A DNA stretch of 57,699 nucleotides from Streptomyces viridochromogenes DSM 40736 (GTDB taxonomy: Bacteria > Actinomycetota > Actinomycetes > Streptomycetales > Streptomycetaceae). Positions within the stretch are counted from its first letter, which is position 1; each line of letters opens with the position of its first letter. Of this stretch, positions 34,340 through 43,800 are shown piece after piece. The DNA is taken from NCBI RefSeq assembly GCF_000158955.1, contig NZ_GG657757.1:2662368-2720066 (forward strand), read 5' to 3'. The notes below the pieces were generated by a model that worked only from the letters and a program-made list of their open reading frames with translations, was not told where the DNA came from and did no database searches. Made by a program: the position numbers and the translations under genes.

Positions 34340-35209
34340 TCAGCCGGCGAACGCGGGCTGGGCCAGTCCCTTGCCCGCGCCGGGCACGACCAGCAGCGAC
34401 CCCGAGAGCGGCGGCGGTGCCGCCAGGCCGACGCGGGCCGTCGTGATGTAGAGGTCGGTCAGGTCGGGGCCGGCGAAGGCGCAGGCCGTCACGCGGGGCA
34501 CCGGGAGCGGGATGACCCGGTCCAGCTCGCCGTCCGGCGTGTAGCGGCGTACCGCGGCGCCCTCCCACAGGGCCACCCACACACAGCCCTCCGCGTCGAC
34601 GGTGAGGCCGTCGGGGAATCCGGCGCCGTCCTCGATCTCGGCGAGGGTCCGCCGCCCCGACACCTGTCCGTCCGCGAAGTCGAAGACGTCGATGCGGCGG
34701 GTGGGCGAGTCGATGTAGTACATCAGCCGGCCGTCCGGGCTCCAGCCCGTGCCGTTGCTCACCGCCACGTCGTCGAGGATCACCTCGACCGAGCCGTCCC
34801 CTCCGATCCGGGACAGGGTGCCGCCGCCCGGTGCCTCGTCGTAGCGCATGGTGCCGGCCCAGAGCGTGCCGTCGGGGGCGATGGCGGCGTCGTTGGCGCG
34901 GCGGCCGGGGACGGGCTCGTGGTGCAGCCACCGGAAGCCGCCGTCGCGATCGCCGTCGGAATCGCCGTCGAGGAGGCCGATCCCGTCGCGCAGGTTCAGC
35001 ACCAGTCCGCCGCCGGCGCGGGGCTTGACCGCGCCCACGTGCTGTTCGGTGCGGCGGACCGTGCGACGCCCGGTGGCCGGGTCGTAGGTGTGCACGCGGG
35101 AGCCGAGGATGTCGATCCAGAGGAGCCGGCCGGTGGCCGCGTCCCAGGTGGGGCCCTCGCCGAGCTCGGCCTCGGCCCGCACGGCGACCTCGTACGACGT
35201 CGTCGTCAT
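34340..35209 (-). CDS. SMP-30/gluconolactonase family sugar lactonase
   Basis: The 289-aa six-bladed propeller has EAELGEGPTWD (metal Glu), the substrate-loop Asn in RANDAAIAPDGTLWAGTM, VSNGTGWSPDGRLMYYIDS (Asn/Asp ligands) and GFPDGLTVDAEGCVWVA. Such enzymes open sugar-acid lactones in the cytoplasm with a divalent metal. ATG 35209 overlaps the IclR stop (ATGA), so it is co-translated with the regulator. This fits an aldose oxidation route in which the dehydrogenase at 5581 makes a lactone and the dehydratase at 4356 uses the acid. Confidence 0.9.
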   Translation of the reverse strand: MTTTSYEVAVRAEAELGEGPTWDAATGRLLWIDILGSRVHTYDPATGRRTVRRTEQHVGAVKPRAGGGLVLNLRDGIGLLDGDSDGDRDGGFRWLHHEPVPGRRANDAAIAPDGTLWAGTMRYDEAPGGGTLSRIGGDGSVEVILDDVAVSNGTGWSPDGRLMYYIDSPTRRIDVFDFADGQVSGRRTLAEIEDGAGFPDGLTVDAEGCVWVALWEGAAVRRYTPDGELDRVIPLPVPRVTACAFAGPDLTDLYITTARVGLAAPPPLSGSLLVVPGAGKGLAQPAFAG

Positions 35210-35979
35210 GCCACACTCCGGTGGCCGAGGTGCTCGGACAGCTCGGCGGCGCCCTTCGCGGCGAGCTGCTCCAGCTCGGCGAGGCGCTCCTCGCTCCAGC
35301 GGATCATGGGCACGGAGATGGACAGGGCGGCGACGACCTGCCCGGTGCGGTCGCGGACCGGCGCGGCCACGCAACTCACGTCCGGGTTGGATTCGCGGCT
35401 CTCCACGGCGACGCCCCGCTGCCGGATCTCCGCCAGGGTCTCGCGCAGGGCGCCCGGGTCGGTGATGCTGTTGGGGGTCATCGCGACCAGCTCGGCGCCG
35501 TCGGGGATCCGCGCGGCGAGCTCCTGCTCGGGAAGGGAGGCCAGCAGCATCTTGCCGACGGAGGTGCAGTGGGCGGGCAGCCTGCGCCCGGCCGCCGACA
35601 CCATCCGCACGGCGTGCGTGGAGTCGACCTTGGCGATGTAGATGACGTCCGTGTCCTCCAGGATCGCCACGTGCACCGTCTCATCGCAGGTCTCGGCGAC
35701 CGACCGGGCGACCTGCTGCCCCTCGGCGGCGAGGTCGAGCTGCTCGGCGTAACGGGCGCCGAGCTGGTACGGGCGTACGCCGAGCCGGTAGCGTCCCGGC
35801 TGGCCGGGCACCGGGACGATGTACTTCCGGGCGGCGAGCGTGGTCACCAGCTCGTGCACGGTCGTGCGCGGCAGCTGGAGCTTGCGCACGATATCGGGGG
35901 CGGACAGCGTCCCGTCCCCGTCGAGAAAGAGCTCGAGAATGTCGAGAGCCCGGGTCACGGCTGGTACAAGGCGTCCCAC
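35206..35979 (-). CDS. IclR family transcriptional regulator
   Basis: The 257-aa protein has the N-terminal winged helix (VTRALDILELFLDGDGTLSAPDIV, here LSAPDIVRKLQLPRTTVHEL is the HTH). The ligand-binding domain has VDSTHAVRMVS, LPAHCTSVGKMLLA and SVPMIRW. GTG 35979 follows GGGAGGGG. It is first in an operon with the SMP-30 lactonase gene, suggesting it senses a sugar acid or lactone. An 11-bp inverted repeat upstream is the probable autoregulatory site, and a motif inside it recurs at three catabolic loci in this window. Confidence 0.92.
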   Translation of the reverse strand: MGRLVPAVTRALDILELFLDGDGTLSAPDIVRKLQLPRTTVHELVTTLAARKYIVPVPGQPGRYRLGVRPYQLGARYAEQLDLAAEGQQVARSVAETCDETVHVAILEDTDVIYIAKVDSTHAVRMVSAAGRRLPAHCTSVGKMLLASLPEQELAARIPDGAELVAMTPNSITDPGALRETLAEIRQRGVAVESRESNPDVSCVAAPVRDRTGQVVAALSISVPMIRWSEERLAELEQLAAKGAAELSEHLGHRSVA

Positions 35980-36009
35980 GACCGGCCCCCCTCCCTATGT
36001 GTCTCAGGC

Positions 36010-36056
36010 GCCTGTGTTCGAGATATCAACAGGCGATCGGCATGACGAACACAGGC
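36010..36056. promoter_or_regulatory. 11-bp inverted repeat upstream of iclR, including site 4 of the 15-bp motif
   Basis: GCCTGTGTTCG (36010-36020) and CGAACACAGGC (36046-36056) are perfect inverted copies 25 bp apart. GTTCGAGATATCAAC (36016-36030) inside it resembles the motifs at 4279, 6684 and 26286. It lies 30-77 bp upstream of the IclR start. Confidence 0.6.
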
Positions 36057-36129
36057 TAGCCATAGAGGTTTGCCCGGGCAATGGGCAGAGGCGCCGATCA
36101 CGGCCCCAGAGCGAAATCGCCGGTCCGGG

Positions 36130-37374
36130 TCAGCGGCGTCCCCGCGCGGCTCCCAGCTCCCCCCGCAGTCGCTGTGCCCTCAGTACCAGTTCCAGTTCGA
36201 AGCGGCGGTCGGGGTCGTCGATCTCGTCGCCCCAGAGTTCTCGGATCTGGCGGAGGCGGTAGCGGACCGTCTGGGGGTGGACGCCGAGGCGGGTGGCGAC
36301 CTCGGGGGCTCCGCCGCGGGTTTCCAGCCAGGCCAGGAGGGTCTCGGCGAGGCGGCGGCCGTGGGTGGGGCCGCAGTGGGTCAGGGGGGCGAGGCAGCGC
36401 AGGGCCAGGTCGTCGATCAGTTCCTCGGGCTGGAGAAGGACCAGGGCCTCGGTGTGTTCGGTGCAGTGGAGGACCTCGCCCGAGGGGAGCAGGTCGCGTT
36501 CCATGAGGCGTACCGCGGCCTCGGCCCAGCGCAGGGACTTCGCCGCGTCGATGAGCGGGACGGGCGGGCCGATCGCGCCGGACCAGCCGGCCAGGGCGCG
36601 GTGCAGGAGCTCGGGGCGGCCCTTGGCGTCCGGCTCGGGCACCACCATGCGGGGCTGCTCGTACTCCATGTCGAGCAGGACGCCCTGCCCGACCGCGGGG
36701 GCCATGGCCTCCCGGGCGGGGCGGAGCAGGACGCCGACCGCGACCTTGGACGGCAGGGGCCAGCCGATCCGGGCGGCCCGTTCGGTCAGGGCCTCGGAGG
36801 GGTCGCCGCGGTGGTGCTCGGCCAGGAGGAGTTCCATCAGGCGGCGCTGGAGGCGCAGGCGTTCCCCGGCCTGGCGGGCCGCGGCCTCGGCGTAGCCGCG
36901 TACGGACTGGTCGACCAGGCCGTCCAGGTACTCGTAGCCCGCGTCGACGAGTTCGTACATCGCCGGGGGCGGGATCTCCACGCGCTGGCCGATGTCGGCG
37001 AGACGGCGCCAGGCAAGGCGTACTCCCATGCGGTAGATGGCCTGGAGGGAGTCGAGCGAGCGGCCGTTCAGGCCCTCGCCGCGGCCGAAGTCCTGGAAGA
37101 CGCCGGGCGGGACGGTGGGCCGCCCCTCCGAGTGCTCCAGGTGCTGCACGAAGACCTCGATGGCGCGGCGGATGCCGACGAGGGCCATCGGTTCGCCGGA
37201 GTCGTCGACGACGAAGGGCAGATGGGGGTACTCGCGCTGGATCTCGCCGAGGATCTCCTCGGCGAGCGCGGGTGCCTCGGCCATGGCGATCGCGGCGAAC
37301 CGGCGCACCTGGAAGCGCGGTACGTCGTGCCAGGCCGAGCGCGGGGTGACGGTTCCGGTGCGGGCGGCCGTCAT
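36130..37374 (-). CDS. PucR-type helix-turn-helix regulator
   Basis: The 414-aa protein has an alpha-helical N-terminal sensory region (RRFAAIAMAEAPALAEEILG..., YELVDAGYEYLDGLVDQSV) and a central GGDEF-like/CdaR part. A C-terminal PucR HTH follows: LLAWLETRGGAPEVATRLGV, then HPQTVRYRLRQIRELWG. This layout occurs in many Streptomyces regulators of unknown effector. ATG 37374 lies 3 bp after the stop of a tiny membrane-protein gene, so the two form an operon. No target is evident. Confidence 0.88.
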   Translation of the reverse strand: MTAARTGTVTPRSAWHDVPRFQVRRFAAIAMAEAPALAEEILGEIQREYPHLPFVVDDSGEPMALVGIRRAIEVFVQHLEHSEGRPTVPPGVFQDFGRGEGLNGRSLDSLQAIYRMGVRLAWRRLADIGQRVEIPPPAMYELVDAGYEYLDGLVDQSVRGYAEAAARQAGERLRLQRRLMELLLAEHHRGDPSEALTERAARIGWPLPSKVAVGVLLRPAREAMAPAVGQGVLLDMEYEQPRMVVPEPDAKGRPELLHRALAGWSGAIGPPVPLIDAAKSLRWAEAAVRLMERDLLPSGEVLHCTEHTEALVLLQPEELIDDLALRCLAPLTHCGPTHGRRLAETLLAWLETRGGAPEVATRLGVHPQTVRYRLRQIRELWGDEIDDPDRRFELELVLRAQRLRGELGAARGRR

Positions 37375-37377
37375 CCG

Positions 37378-37530
37378 TCAACTCCCCTGCCCGGTCCGCT
37401 CGTACGTGATCAGGGGCGTGTTCGGCTGCTCGGGCGTGGCTTCGAGCAGTGCGACGACGCCCAGCGCGGCACCCACGGCGAGCGCGGCGGCGAGCGCGAC
37501 GGTCAGCGTGGCAGCGAGCAGTCTCGACAT
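37378..37530 (-). CDS. Small single-pass membrane protein (50 aa)
   Basis: MSRLLAATLTVALAAALAVG begins a 50-aa protein with one hydrophobic helix (about residues 4-29) and a short polar tail containing TPEQPNTPLITY. The architecture is like DUF2613-type small actinobacterial proteins, but I cannot confirm the family. The stop lies 3 bp before the PucR gene. Coding is supported by codon-position G/C bias and the operon-like spacing. Confidence 0.6.
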   Translation of the reverse strand: MSRLLAATLTVALAAALAVGAALGVVALLEATPEQPNTPLITYERTGQGS

Positions 37531-37632
37531 AGCAGGGTCAGCCTCTCTGTCCGGATCCGTCCGGAGATCGTCCGGAGGTCGTCCCCACCCCGGCACCCCG
37601 TCCCTGCCTGTCGCGCCCAGTCTCAACAAGCA

Positions 37633-37661
37633 TTGACACTCCGTCAAGAGCGGCCTACGGT
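37633..37661 (+). promoter_or_regulatory. Promoter of the PorA-family gene
   Basis: TTGACA (37633-37638), a 17-bp spacer, then TACGGT (37656-37661): a good vegetative sigma (HrdB-type) match about 85 bp before ATG 37746. Confidence 0.6.
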
Positions 37662-37745
37662 TCCCGGCCCAACCGCACGCGCTCTGTCCCACGCCGTGCC
37701 GGTCTTCTCGTACGTCGAGCCGTCCCAAGCCACTGGAGTGCCCGG

Positions 37746-38741
37746 ATGCGCCGTACAACCTCTCCGTTTTCCCTGGTCCTGCTGGGTCTCGGCACGTTCC
37801 TGCTGGTGCTGGCCCCCCTGCTCGCCTGGTACGTGGAACCGCGTGCCGCGGTGAACCCGATCGACATCGACACGACCGCCGTCTACACCGGCAAGGGCAG
37901 CGTCTTCGACACTGACCGGATCGAGACGGTGCCCGACCGGAAGATCACCGTGACCCAGCGGGTGCGGGGCAACGTCGAGGACAGCGAACGCAGCGGCAAG
38001 ACCGTCTGGGACGTGACGACCACCGTCGACACGGACAAGTCACTGCCGGCCGCCGACCCGCACGACGCACTGGAGTTCATACCGCACCGCTGGGTGATGG
38101 ACCGGAAGACCACCCGGCCGGCGCACTGCTGCGGGGAGAAGCCGTACATCGAGGGCGAGGCCTATCTGAAGTTCCCCTTCGACGTGCGCAAACGCTCGTA
38201 CCAGTGGTGGGACAACTCCCTCGGCGACACCATCGTGCTGCGCTACCGGGGCACCGAGAAGGTCCAGGGCTACACGGGCTACCGGTTCACCGGGTCGGTG
38301 CCGCCGACCAGGACGGGTACGCGGATGGTGCCGGGCAGCATCGTCGACCAGCCGAAGCGGCCGCAGGTGCTGGCCGAGGAGTGGTACTCCAACCACGGTT
38401 TCGAGCTGGTCGTCGACCAGGCCACCGGCCGGGTGCTCTACGCGCAGACCGGGCCGAGGCGCACCCTGCGGGCGCCGGGCGGCAAGAAGGACGCGGCGGT
38501 GCTGCTGGACAGCCGGAAGATCTCCTTCACGACTGAGACGCAGAAGGAAGCGGTACGGCAGGCCGAGCGGGACAGCGGCCAACTGCGCCTGATCGGCGTG
38601 ACGTTGCCGATCGGGGCGGCGGTGGCCGGGTTCGTGCTCGCGGTACTGGGCGGCGTTCTGGTGGCGCGTGGGCGGAAGGAGCCGGAGCAGCCCACTCCGT
38701 CCGAAACGCCCGATACGCCCCAGCCCACCCTCACGATGTGA
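37746..38741 (+). CDS. PorA/DUF3068 family membrane protein
   Basis: The 331-aa protein has an N-terminal membrane helix (about 8-30) and a C-terminal helix (about 288-312), with a large extracytoplasmic beta-rich domain between. It contains PAHCCGEKPY, YQWWDNSLGD and YRFTGSVPPT. This is the DUF3068 layout, named PorA-like after a mycobacterial/corynebacterial porin family, although Streptomyces lacks an outer membrane. A TTGACA promoter lies upstream. It precedes the glycan operon on the same strand and may take part in the same envelope process. Confidence 0.85.
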   Translation: MRRTTSPFSLVLLGLGTFLLVLAPLLAWYVEPRAAVNPIDIDTTAVYTGKGSVFDTDRIETVPDRKITVTQRVRGNVEDSERSGKTVWDVTTTVDTDKSLPAADPHDALEFIPHRWVMDRKTTRPAHCCGEKPYIEGEAYLKFPFDVRKRSYQWWDNSLGDTIVLRYRGTEKVQGYTGYRFTGSVPPTRTGTRMVPGSIVDQPKRPQVLAEEWYSNHGFELVVDQATGRVLYAQTGPRRTLRAPGGKKDAAVLLDSRKISFTTETQKEAVRQAERDSGQLRLIGVTLPIGAAVAGFVLAVLGGVLVARGRKEPEQPTPSETPDTPQPTLTM

Positions 38742-38959
38742 CACAACGTCAGCTCCAACAAAGCCCGAAATTGTCACGCCGGTGAGTAGCCGTGGAGAAC
38801 GTCCGGGCGAAAACTGTCCAACCCCACCCGAGCACAACCCGTCCACACTCCCCTCCCAGGAAGATCCCAGGCCCCCCACAGGCCGACTTCCCCGCGACGA
38901 CCCCACCCCCCACGTTTCCCCACGCTGAGTTCCGCACCCCGAGACGAGTTGGAGCACCC

Positions 38960-40111
38960 ATGCCCCAGCACGTACCGTCCTCGCTGCATGCCACGCTCCC
39001 CAGCGTGCCGCAGCACCCCCCGGCGCTCCCCCCACATCCGCGCCGGATCGTCTTCCTCGCTCATCGCGATCTGGACAACCCGTCCGCCGGCGGCTCCGAG
39101 CTGCTGGTCGACAAGCTCGCCGACGGCCTGACCCGCCTGGGCCACCAGGTGACCCTGCTGTGCGGGGGCCCCGCGGCCTTCCGCGACTACCGGGTCGTGT
39201 CGGCGGGCGGCCCGTACGGCCACTACCTGCGCGCCCGGTCCACCTTCGCCCGCCAGGTCGGTGACTGCGATCTGCTGGTCGAGGTGTGCAACGGCATGCC
39301 GTACCTGGCGCCGCTGTGGCACCACGGGCCCACGCTGTGCCTGGTCAACCATGTCCATACGGACCTGTGGTCGATGCGCTTCGGCGGGCCGCTGGCCCCG
39401 GCCGCGCGGATCGGCCGAAGACTCGAACACTGGGCACTCACCGGGGCGCGGCAGCGCGGCCTGCTGGTCGCCGTGTCGTCCTCGACGGCCCATGCGCTGC
39501 GGGAGATCGGGGTCGAGCGGGAGCGGATCCGGGTCGTGCACAACGGGGTCGAGGAGCCGGGGCCGAGGGCCGACCGGTCGCCGGAACCCTTGTTCGTCGC
39601 GGTCGGGCGACTCGTCGAGTACAAGCGGATCGATCTGCTGCTGCGGTTGTGGGAGCGGGTGCGGCCGGTGACCGGCGGGCGGCTGGTGATCGTCGGGGAC
39701 GGGCCGGAGCGGGAGCGTCTGGAGCAACTCGCCGGTCCCGGTGTGGAGTTCACCGGATACGTGACGGAGGCCGAGAAGCACCGGCTGCTGTGTGCCGCCT
39801 GGTTGCTGCTGCACCCCTCCGCCGTGGAGGGGTGGGGGCTGGTCGTCACGGAGGCGGCGGCTCGGGAGACACCGAGTGTGGCCTTCGACGTGCCCGGGCT
39901 GAAGGACTCCGTGGTGGACGGTGAGACCGGAGTTCTCGCCCGGGGTGAGTCCTCGTTCGCCGCGGCGTGGTGTGCGCTGACCTTGGCCGGGCGGCGGCGG
40001 GAGTTGATGGGGAAGGTGGCCCGGGAGCGGGCGGCACAGTTTCGGTGGGATCGGACTGTGCGGCAGTTCAGGGTTGTTGCCACGGAGGCGGTGAGGGGCT
40101 GGGGGCCGTGA
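38960..40111 (+). CDS. Family 4 glycosyltransferase
   Basis: The 383-aa GT-B enzyme has an N-terminal domain with GGSELLVDKLADGLTRLGHQ. The C-terminal GT4 features are VVHNGVE, FVAVGRLVEYKRIDLLL, VIVGDGPE, FTGYVTEAEK and the acidic motif HPSAVEGWGLVVTEAAA. It transfers a sugar from an activated donor, probably at the cytoplasmic face. GGAG before ATG 38960 sets the start; the longer frame from 38792 is not conserved-looking. It is first of the co-directional glycan operon. Confidence 0.9.
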   Translation: MPQHVPSSLHATLPSVPQHPPALPPHPRRIVFLAHRDLDNPSAGGSELLVDKLADGLTRLGHQVTLLCGGPAAFRDYRVVSAGGPYGHYLRARSTFARQVGDCDLLVEVCNGMPYLAPLWHHGPTLCLVNHVHTDLWSMRFGGPLAPAARIGRRLEHWALTGARQRGLLVAVSSSTAHALREIGVERERIRVVHNGVEEPGPRADRSPEPLFVAVGRLVEYKRIDLLLRLWERVRPVTGGRLVIVGDGPERERLEQLAGPGVEFTGYVTEAEKHRLLCAAWLLLHPSAVEGWGLVVTEAAARETPSVAFDVPGLKDSVVDGETGVLARGESSFAAAWCALTLAGRRRELMGKVARERAAQFRWDRTVRQFRVVATEAVRGWGP

Positions 40112-40129
40112 GGCGGCTTGCGGTCCGTC

Positions 40130-40159
40130 GTGGCTGGTCGCGCAGTTCCCCGCGCCCCT
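40130..40159 (+). repeat. CGCGCAGTTCCCCGCGCCCC repeat inserted between two operon genes (copy 3)
   Basis: GTGGCTGGTCGCGCAGTTCCCCGCGCCCCT matches the copy at 14985-15022 (shown here as core CGCGCAGTTCCCCGCGCCCC). It ends 8 bp before the likely TTG start of the methyltransferase gene and has displaced any normal Shine-Dalgarno. Confidence 0.75.
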
Positions 40160-40167
40160 CAACTACG

Positions 40168-40893
40168 TTGAAGAATCCCTCGTTTCGAAGATCTCTTGCC
40201 CTGTTTCGTGCCTTCCTCCACGAACAGGACGAGCCCGAATCCTGTTACTCGCTGCTCGCCCGCGACGCCGCCGACCAGGTCGAGGCCTACGGCGGTCCTG
40301 TCGCCGGCGCTACCGTCCTGGACGTAGGCGGCGGTAGTGGGTACTTCACCGCGGAGTTCCGGCGGCGCGGTGCCCATGCCTTTCTGTTCGAGCCGGACAT
40401 GGCCGAGTTGGGCGAGAAGCCGCCTGACGGCACAGTCGTCGCCGACGGGTATCTGCTGCCGCTCCGGGACGGCATCGCGGACGTCACCTTCTCCTCCAAC
40501 GTGCTGGAGCACGTGGCCGATCCGGAGACGTTCCTCAGTGAGCTGGTCCGGGTGACCCGGCCGGGCGGGCTGATCTACGTGTCGTTCACCAACTGGCTGT
40601 CGCCGTGGGGCGGGCACGAGTGGGCCCCGTGGCACTACTTCGGCGCCGAGCGGGCCCGGGCCCGTTATGCGCGGCGGACCGGCAGGCCCGCCAAGCACAC
40701 GCTCGGCGAGAACCTGTTCGCGGTGCACATCGGCTCCACCCTGCGGCAGGTGCGGGCCCGGGGCGACGTCACGGTCGTCTCGGCGCGCTCCCGCTACTGG
40801 CCGTTCCTCGCGGAGGCCGTCGTCAAAGCGCCCGGGATCCGCGAGTTCGCCACCTGGAACCTCCTCCTCATCCTGCGGCGGTGTCCTTCATGA
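40168..40893 (+). CDS. Class I SAM-dependent methyltransferase
   Basis: The protein is about 241 aa, with the SAM motif VLDVGGGSGYFTAEF, an acidic LFEPD end of beta-2, and FSSNVLEHVADPETFLSE and VTRPGGLIYVSFT as later motifs. Conserved sequence begins at LKNPSFRRSLALFRAFLHEQ, so TTG 40168 is preferred. GTG 40108, which overlaps the GT4 stop, is the alternative and would translate the repeat. The stop overlaps the next start (ATGA). It probably methylates a glycan or lipid-linked sugar made by its neighbours. Confidence 0.85.
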   Translation: MKNPSFRRSLALFRAFLHEQDEPESCYSLLARDAADQVEAYGGPVAGATVLDVGGGSGYFTAEFRRRGAHAFLFEPDMAELGEKPPDGTVVADGYLLPLRDGIADVTFSSNVLEHVADPETFLSELVRVTRPGGLIYVSFTNWLSPWGGHEWAPWHYFGAERARARYARRTGRPAKHTLGENLFAVHIGSTLRQVRARGDVTVVSARSRYWPFLAEAVVKAPGIREFATWNLLLILRRCPS

Positions 40894-43800
40894 CAACCAC
40901 GGTCCAGGCTCCTCCACCGGCAGCCGTCCCCAGCACCGCCACCGCGTCGGGGCCGCCCGAGGGCCCCCGGTCGCGGCGCTGGCTGCTGGGTTTCTGGGCC
41001 GTGGTGTTCGTGCTGTTCCTGGCGGTGCGACCGGGGCGGCAGACCTTCGACACCAAGCTGGGTGTCACGGTCGATCCGGGACAGTTCCTCGCCGATCTCG
41101 GGCAGTTGTGGCACGACCGGGCCGGGTTCGGCGGGATCCAGGACCAGTACGTCGGCTATCTGTGGCCGATGCTGCCGTTCTACTGGCTGTGCGATCTCGT
41201 ACGGCTGCCGGTGTGGCTGGCGGAGCGGCTGTGGCTGTCGGTCGTGGTGTCCGTCGCCTTCTGGGGTGCGCTGCGGCTGGCCGAGCGGCTGCGGGTGGGG
41301 AGCGGGGCTTCCCGGCTGCTGGGGGCCGTCGCGTATGCGCTGTGGCCGGTGTTCACGACCGTCATCGGCTCGACGTCGGCCGCGGCGCTGCCCGGGGCGT
41401 TCCTGCCGTGGGTGCTGCTGCCGCTGACGAACGAGCGGTACACCGCCCGGGTGGCCGCCCTGCGGTCGGCGCTGCTCGTGCCGTTCATGGGCGGGGTGAA
41501 CGCGTCCGCGACCCTGGCGTCCCTGCTGCCCGTCGGGCTGTACCTGCTGTCCAGACCGCCCGGGCCGCGGCAGCGCAAGCTGATCGCCTGGTGGGCCCCG
41601 GCCGTGATCGTGGTGACGGCCTGGTGGTGGGTGCCGCTGCTGCTGCTCGGCGTCTACGGCGAGAACTTCCTGCCCTACATCGAGACTTCGCAGACGACCA
41701 CGGACACCATGTCGGCGGCCGAGGCGCTGCGCGGCGCCGGGAACTGGGTCGCCTATCTGCACTTCGGTGAGGCGTGGCTGCCCGCCGGGTGGGCCGTGGC
41801 CTCGTCGATCGTGGTGATCGTGTGCTCGGCGCTCGCGGCCGGGCTGGGGCTCGCGGGGCTCGCCCGGCGGGACATGCCCGAGCGGCGGTGGCTCGTGCTG
41901 ACCGTGCTGGTGACGGCGCTGGTGCTGCTCGCCGGGTACGGCGGGGCGTTCGGGGCGCCGTTCCACGCAGTGATGCAGGGCTGGCTGGACGGGTGGCTGT
42001 CGCCGTTCCGCAACATCTACAAGTTCCAGACGGGACTCGCCCTGGCGCTCATGCTGGGCCTGGCGCATCTGCTGGGTGTGGCGGCCGAGGCGCGCGGTGC
42101 CCGGCCGGTGCGCGGGCGGCGTTTCGCCCCGCTGGTCGCGGCCGTGCTGATCCTGCCGGGGCTGCTGTGGCCGTACCTCAACGGCTCGATCCTCAATCCG
42201 GGTTCGTTCCGGAAGCTGCCCACCTACTGGCAGGCCACCGCCGACTGGCTGGAGAAGTACTCGCCCGACTCGCGCGCCCTGGTCGTCCCGGCCACCGCGC
42301 ACGGCATGTACACCTGGGGCTCGCCGATCGACCAGCCGCTCGACGTGCTCGCGGAGTCCCGCTGGGCGCAGCGCGACTACGTGCCGTTCGGCACGCCGGG
42401 CAACCGGCGCGCGATGGACGCGGTCGAGCAGGCGCTGATGACCGGGAGCGAAGTGCCGGGACTCGCCGACTACTTGAGCCGGGCGGGGCTGTACTACGTC
42501 GTCGTACGCAACGATCTCGATCCGGACCAGATCGGGGCCGTGCCGACCACGACCGTGAAGCGCACGCTGGAACAGTCGGGGTACGAGCGGGTGACGGGGC
42601 TGGGGCCGGTGATGACCGGCGGGCGGATCGCGCAGGACGCCCCGCTCCAGGTCGAGGGACTGTACGCGCGGCAGCGGGCGGTGGAGATCTACCGGCCGAC
42701 CGGGGACGACGTGCTGCGTCCCGGGCAGGCGGGGCTGCTGCCGGTCTCCGACACGGCCGTGGTGTCCGGCGGCCCGGAGGCGCTGCTGCCGCTGGCGTCC
42801 CGGCTGCGCGGGCGGCCGGCCGTCCTGACCGGGGACAACCACCCGGGACTCGGCACTGAGGCCGTGCAGGTGCTGGGCGACGGGATGCGGCGCGCCGACA
42901 CCCGGTTCGGCCTGGTCAACGCCAACACGTCGTACACGTACACGCGCGACGAGCGCAACGCGCCCGACGCCCAGCAGGACCCGGGTGAGAAGCCACGGCA
43001 GATCCTGCCCGCCGAGGGCGCCGACCACCAGACGGTGGCCGAACTGCGCGGCGCCCGCTCGGTGACGGCGTCCTCGTACGGCAACTGGCTCTTCCACCTG
43101 CCGCAGTTCGACCCGGTGAACGCCTTCGACGGCAACCCGGACACGGCCTGGACGGAGGGCGCGCCGGACACGCCGGACGGGCAGTGGCTGCGCATCGGCT
43201 TCACCGGCTCCTACACCATGCCGTCCTCCTTCGAGGTCACGCCGTTGCCGCAGGAGAGCGTGCGGGCGGCGGCGACGAAGGTGCGGGTCGAGACGGAGAA
43301 GGGCACGCGGACGAGCTTCCTCCAGCCGAACGGCATGACACAGCGGATCAAGGCCCCCGAGGGCGCCACGCGGTGGATGAGGCTGACGATCGTGGACTCG
43401 GTCGAGCGGCGGGCCGGTCTCACGGGAGCGGGCTTCTCCGAGATCGGCCTGCCGGACGTGCGGGTGACCCGGCTGCTGCGGCTCCCGACGGACGCGGACG
43501 ACGCGGCACCGGCCGCCACGGTCGTCTCCCTGCACCGGGCGTCCGACCCGACCGGCCTCTCCGCGACCGGCACCGAGGCCGGCCTGCACCGCCGCTTCAC
43601 GACACCGGCCGGCGGGACGTACGAGGTGACGGCGAGCGCGGTGCCGGTGCCGGGTGGGGAACTCGACCGGCTGCTGTACGAGGTCGCGCCGGAGCAGCAG
43701 TCGCGGATCGTCGCGACGGCCGACTCCACGGCGAGCCTCGGCGCGGGCCTGGCGGCGCGCAACCTCACCGACGGCGACCTGACGACGGCGTGGATCGCGG

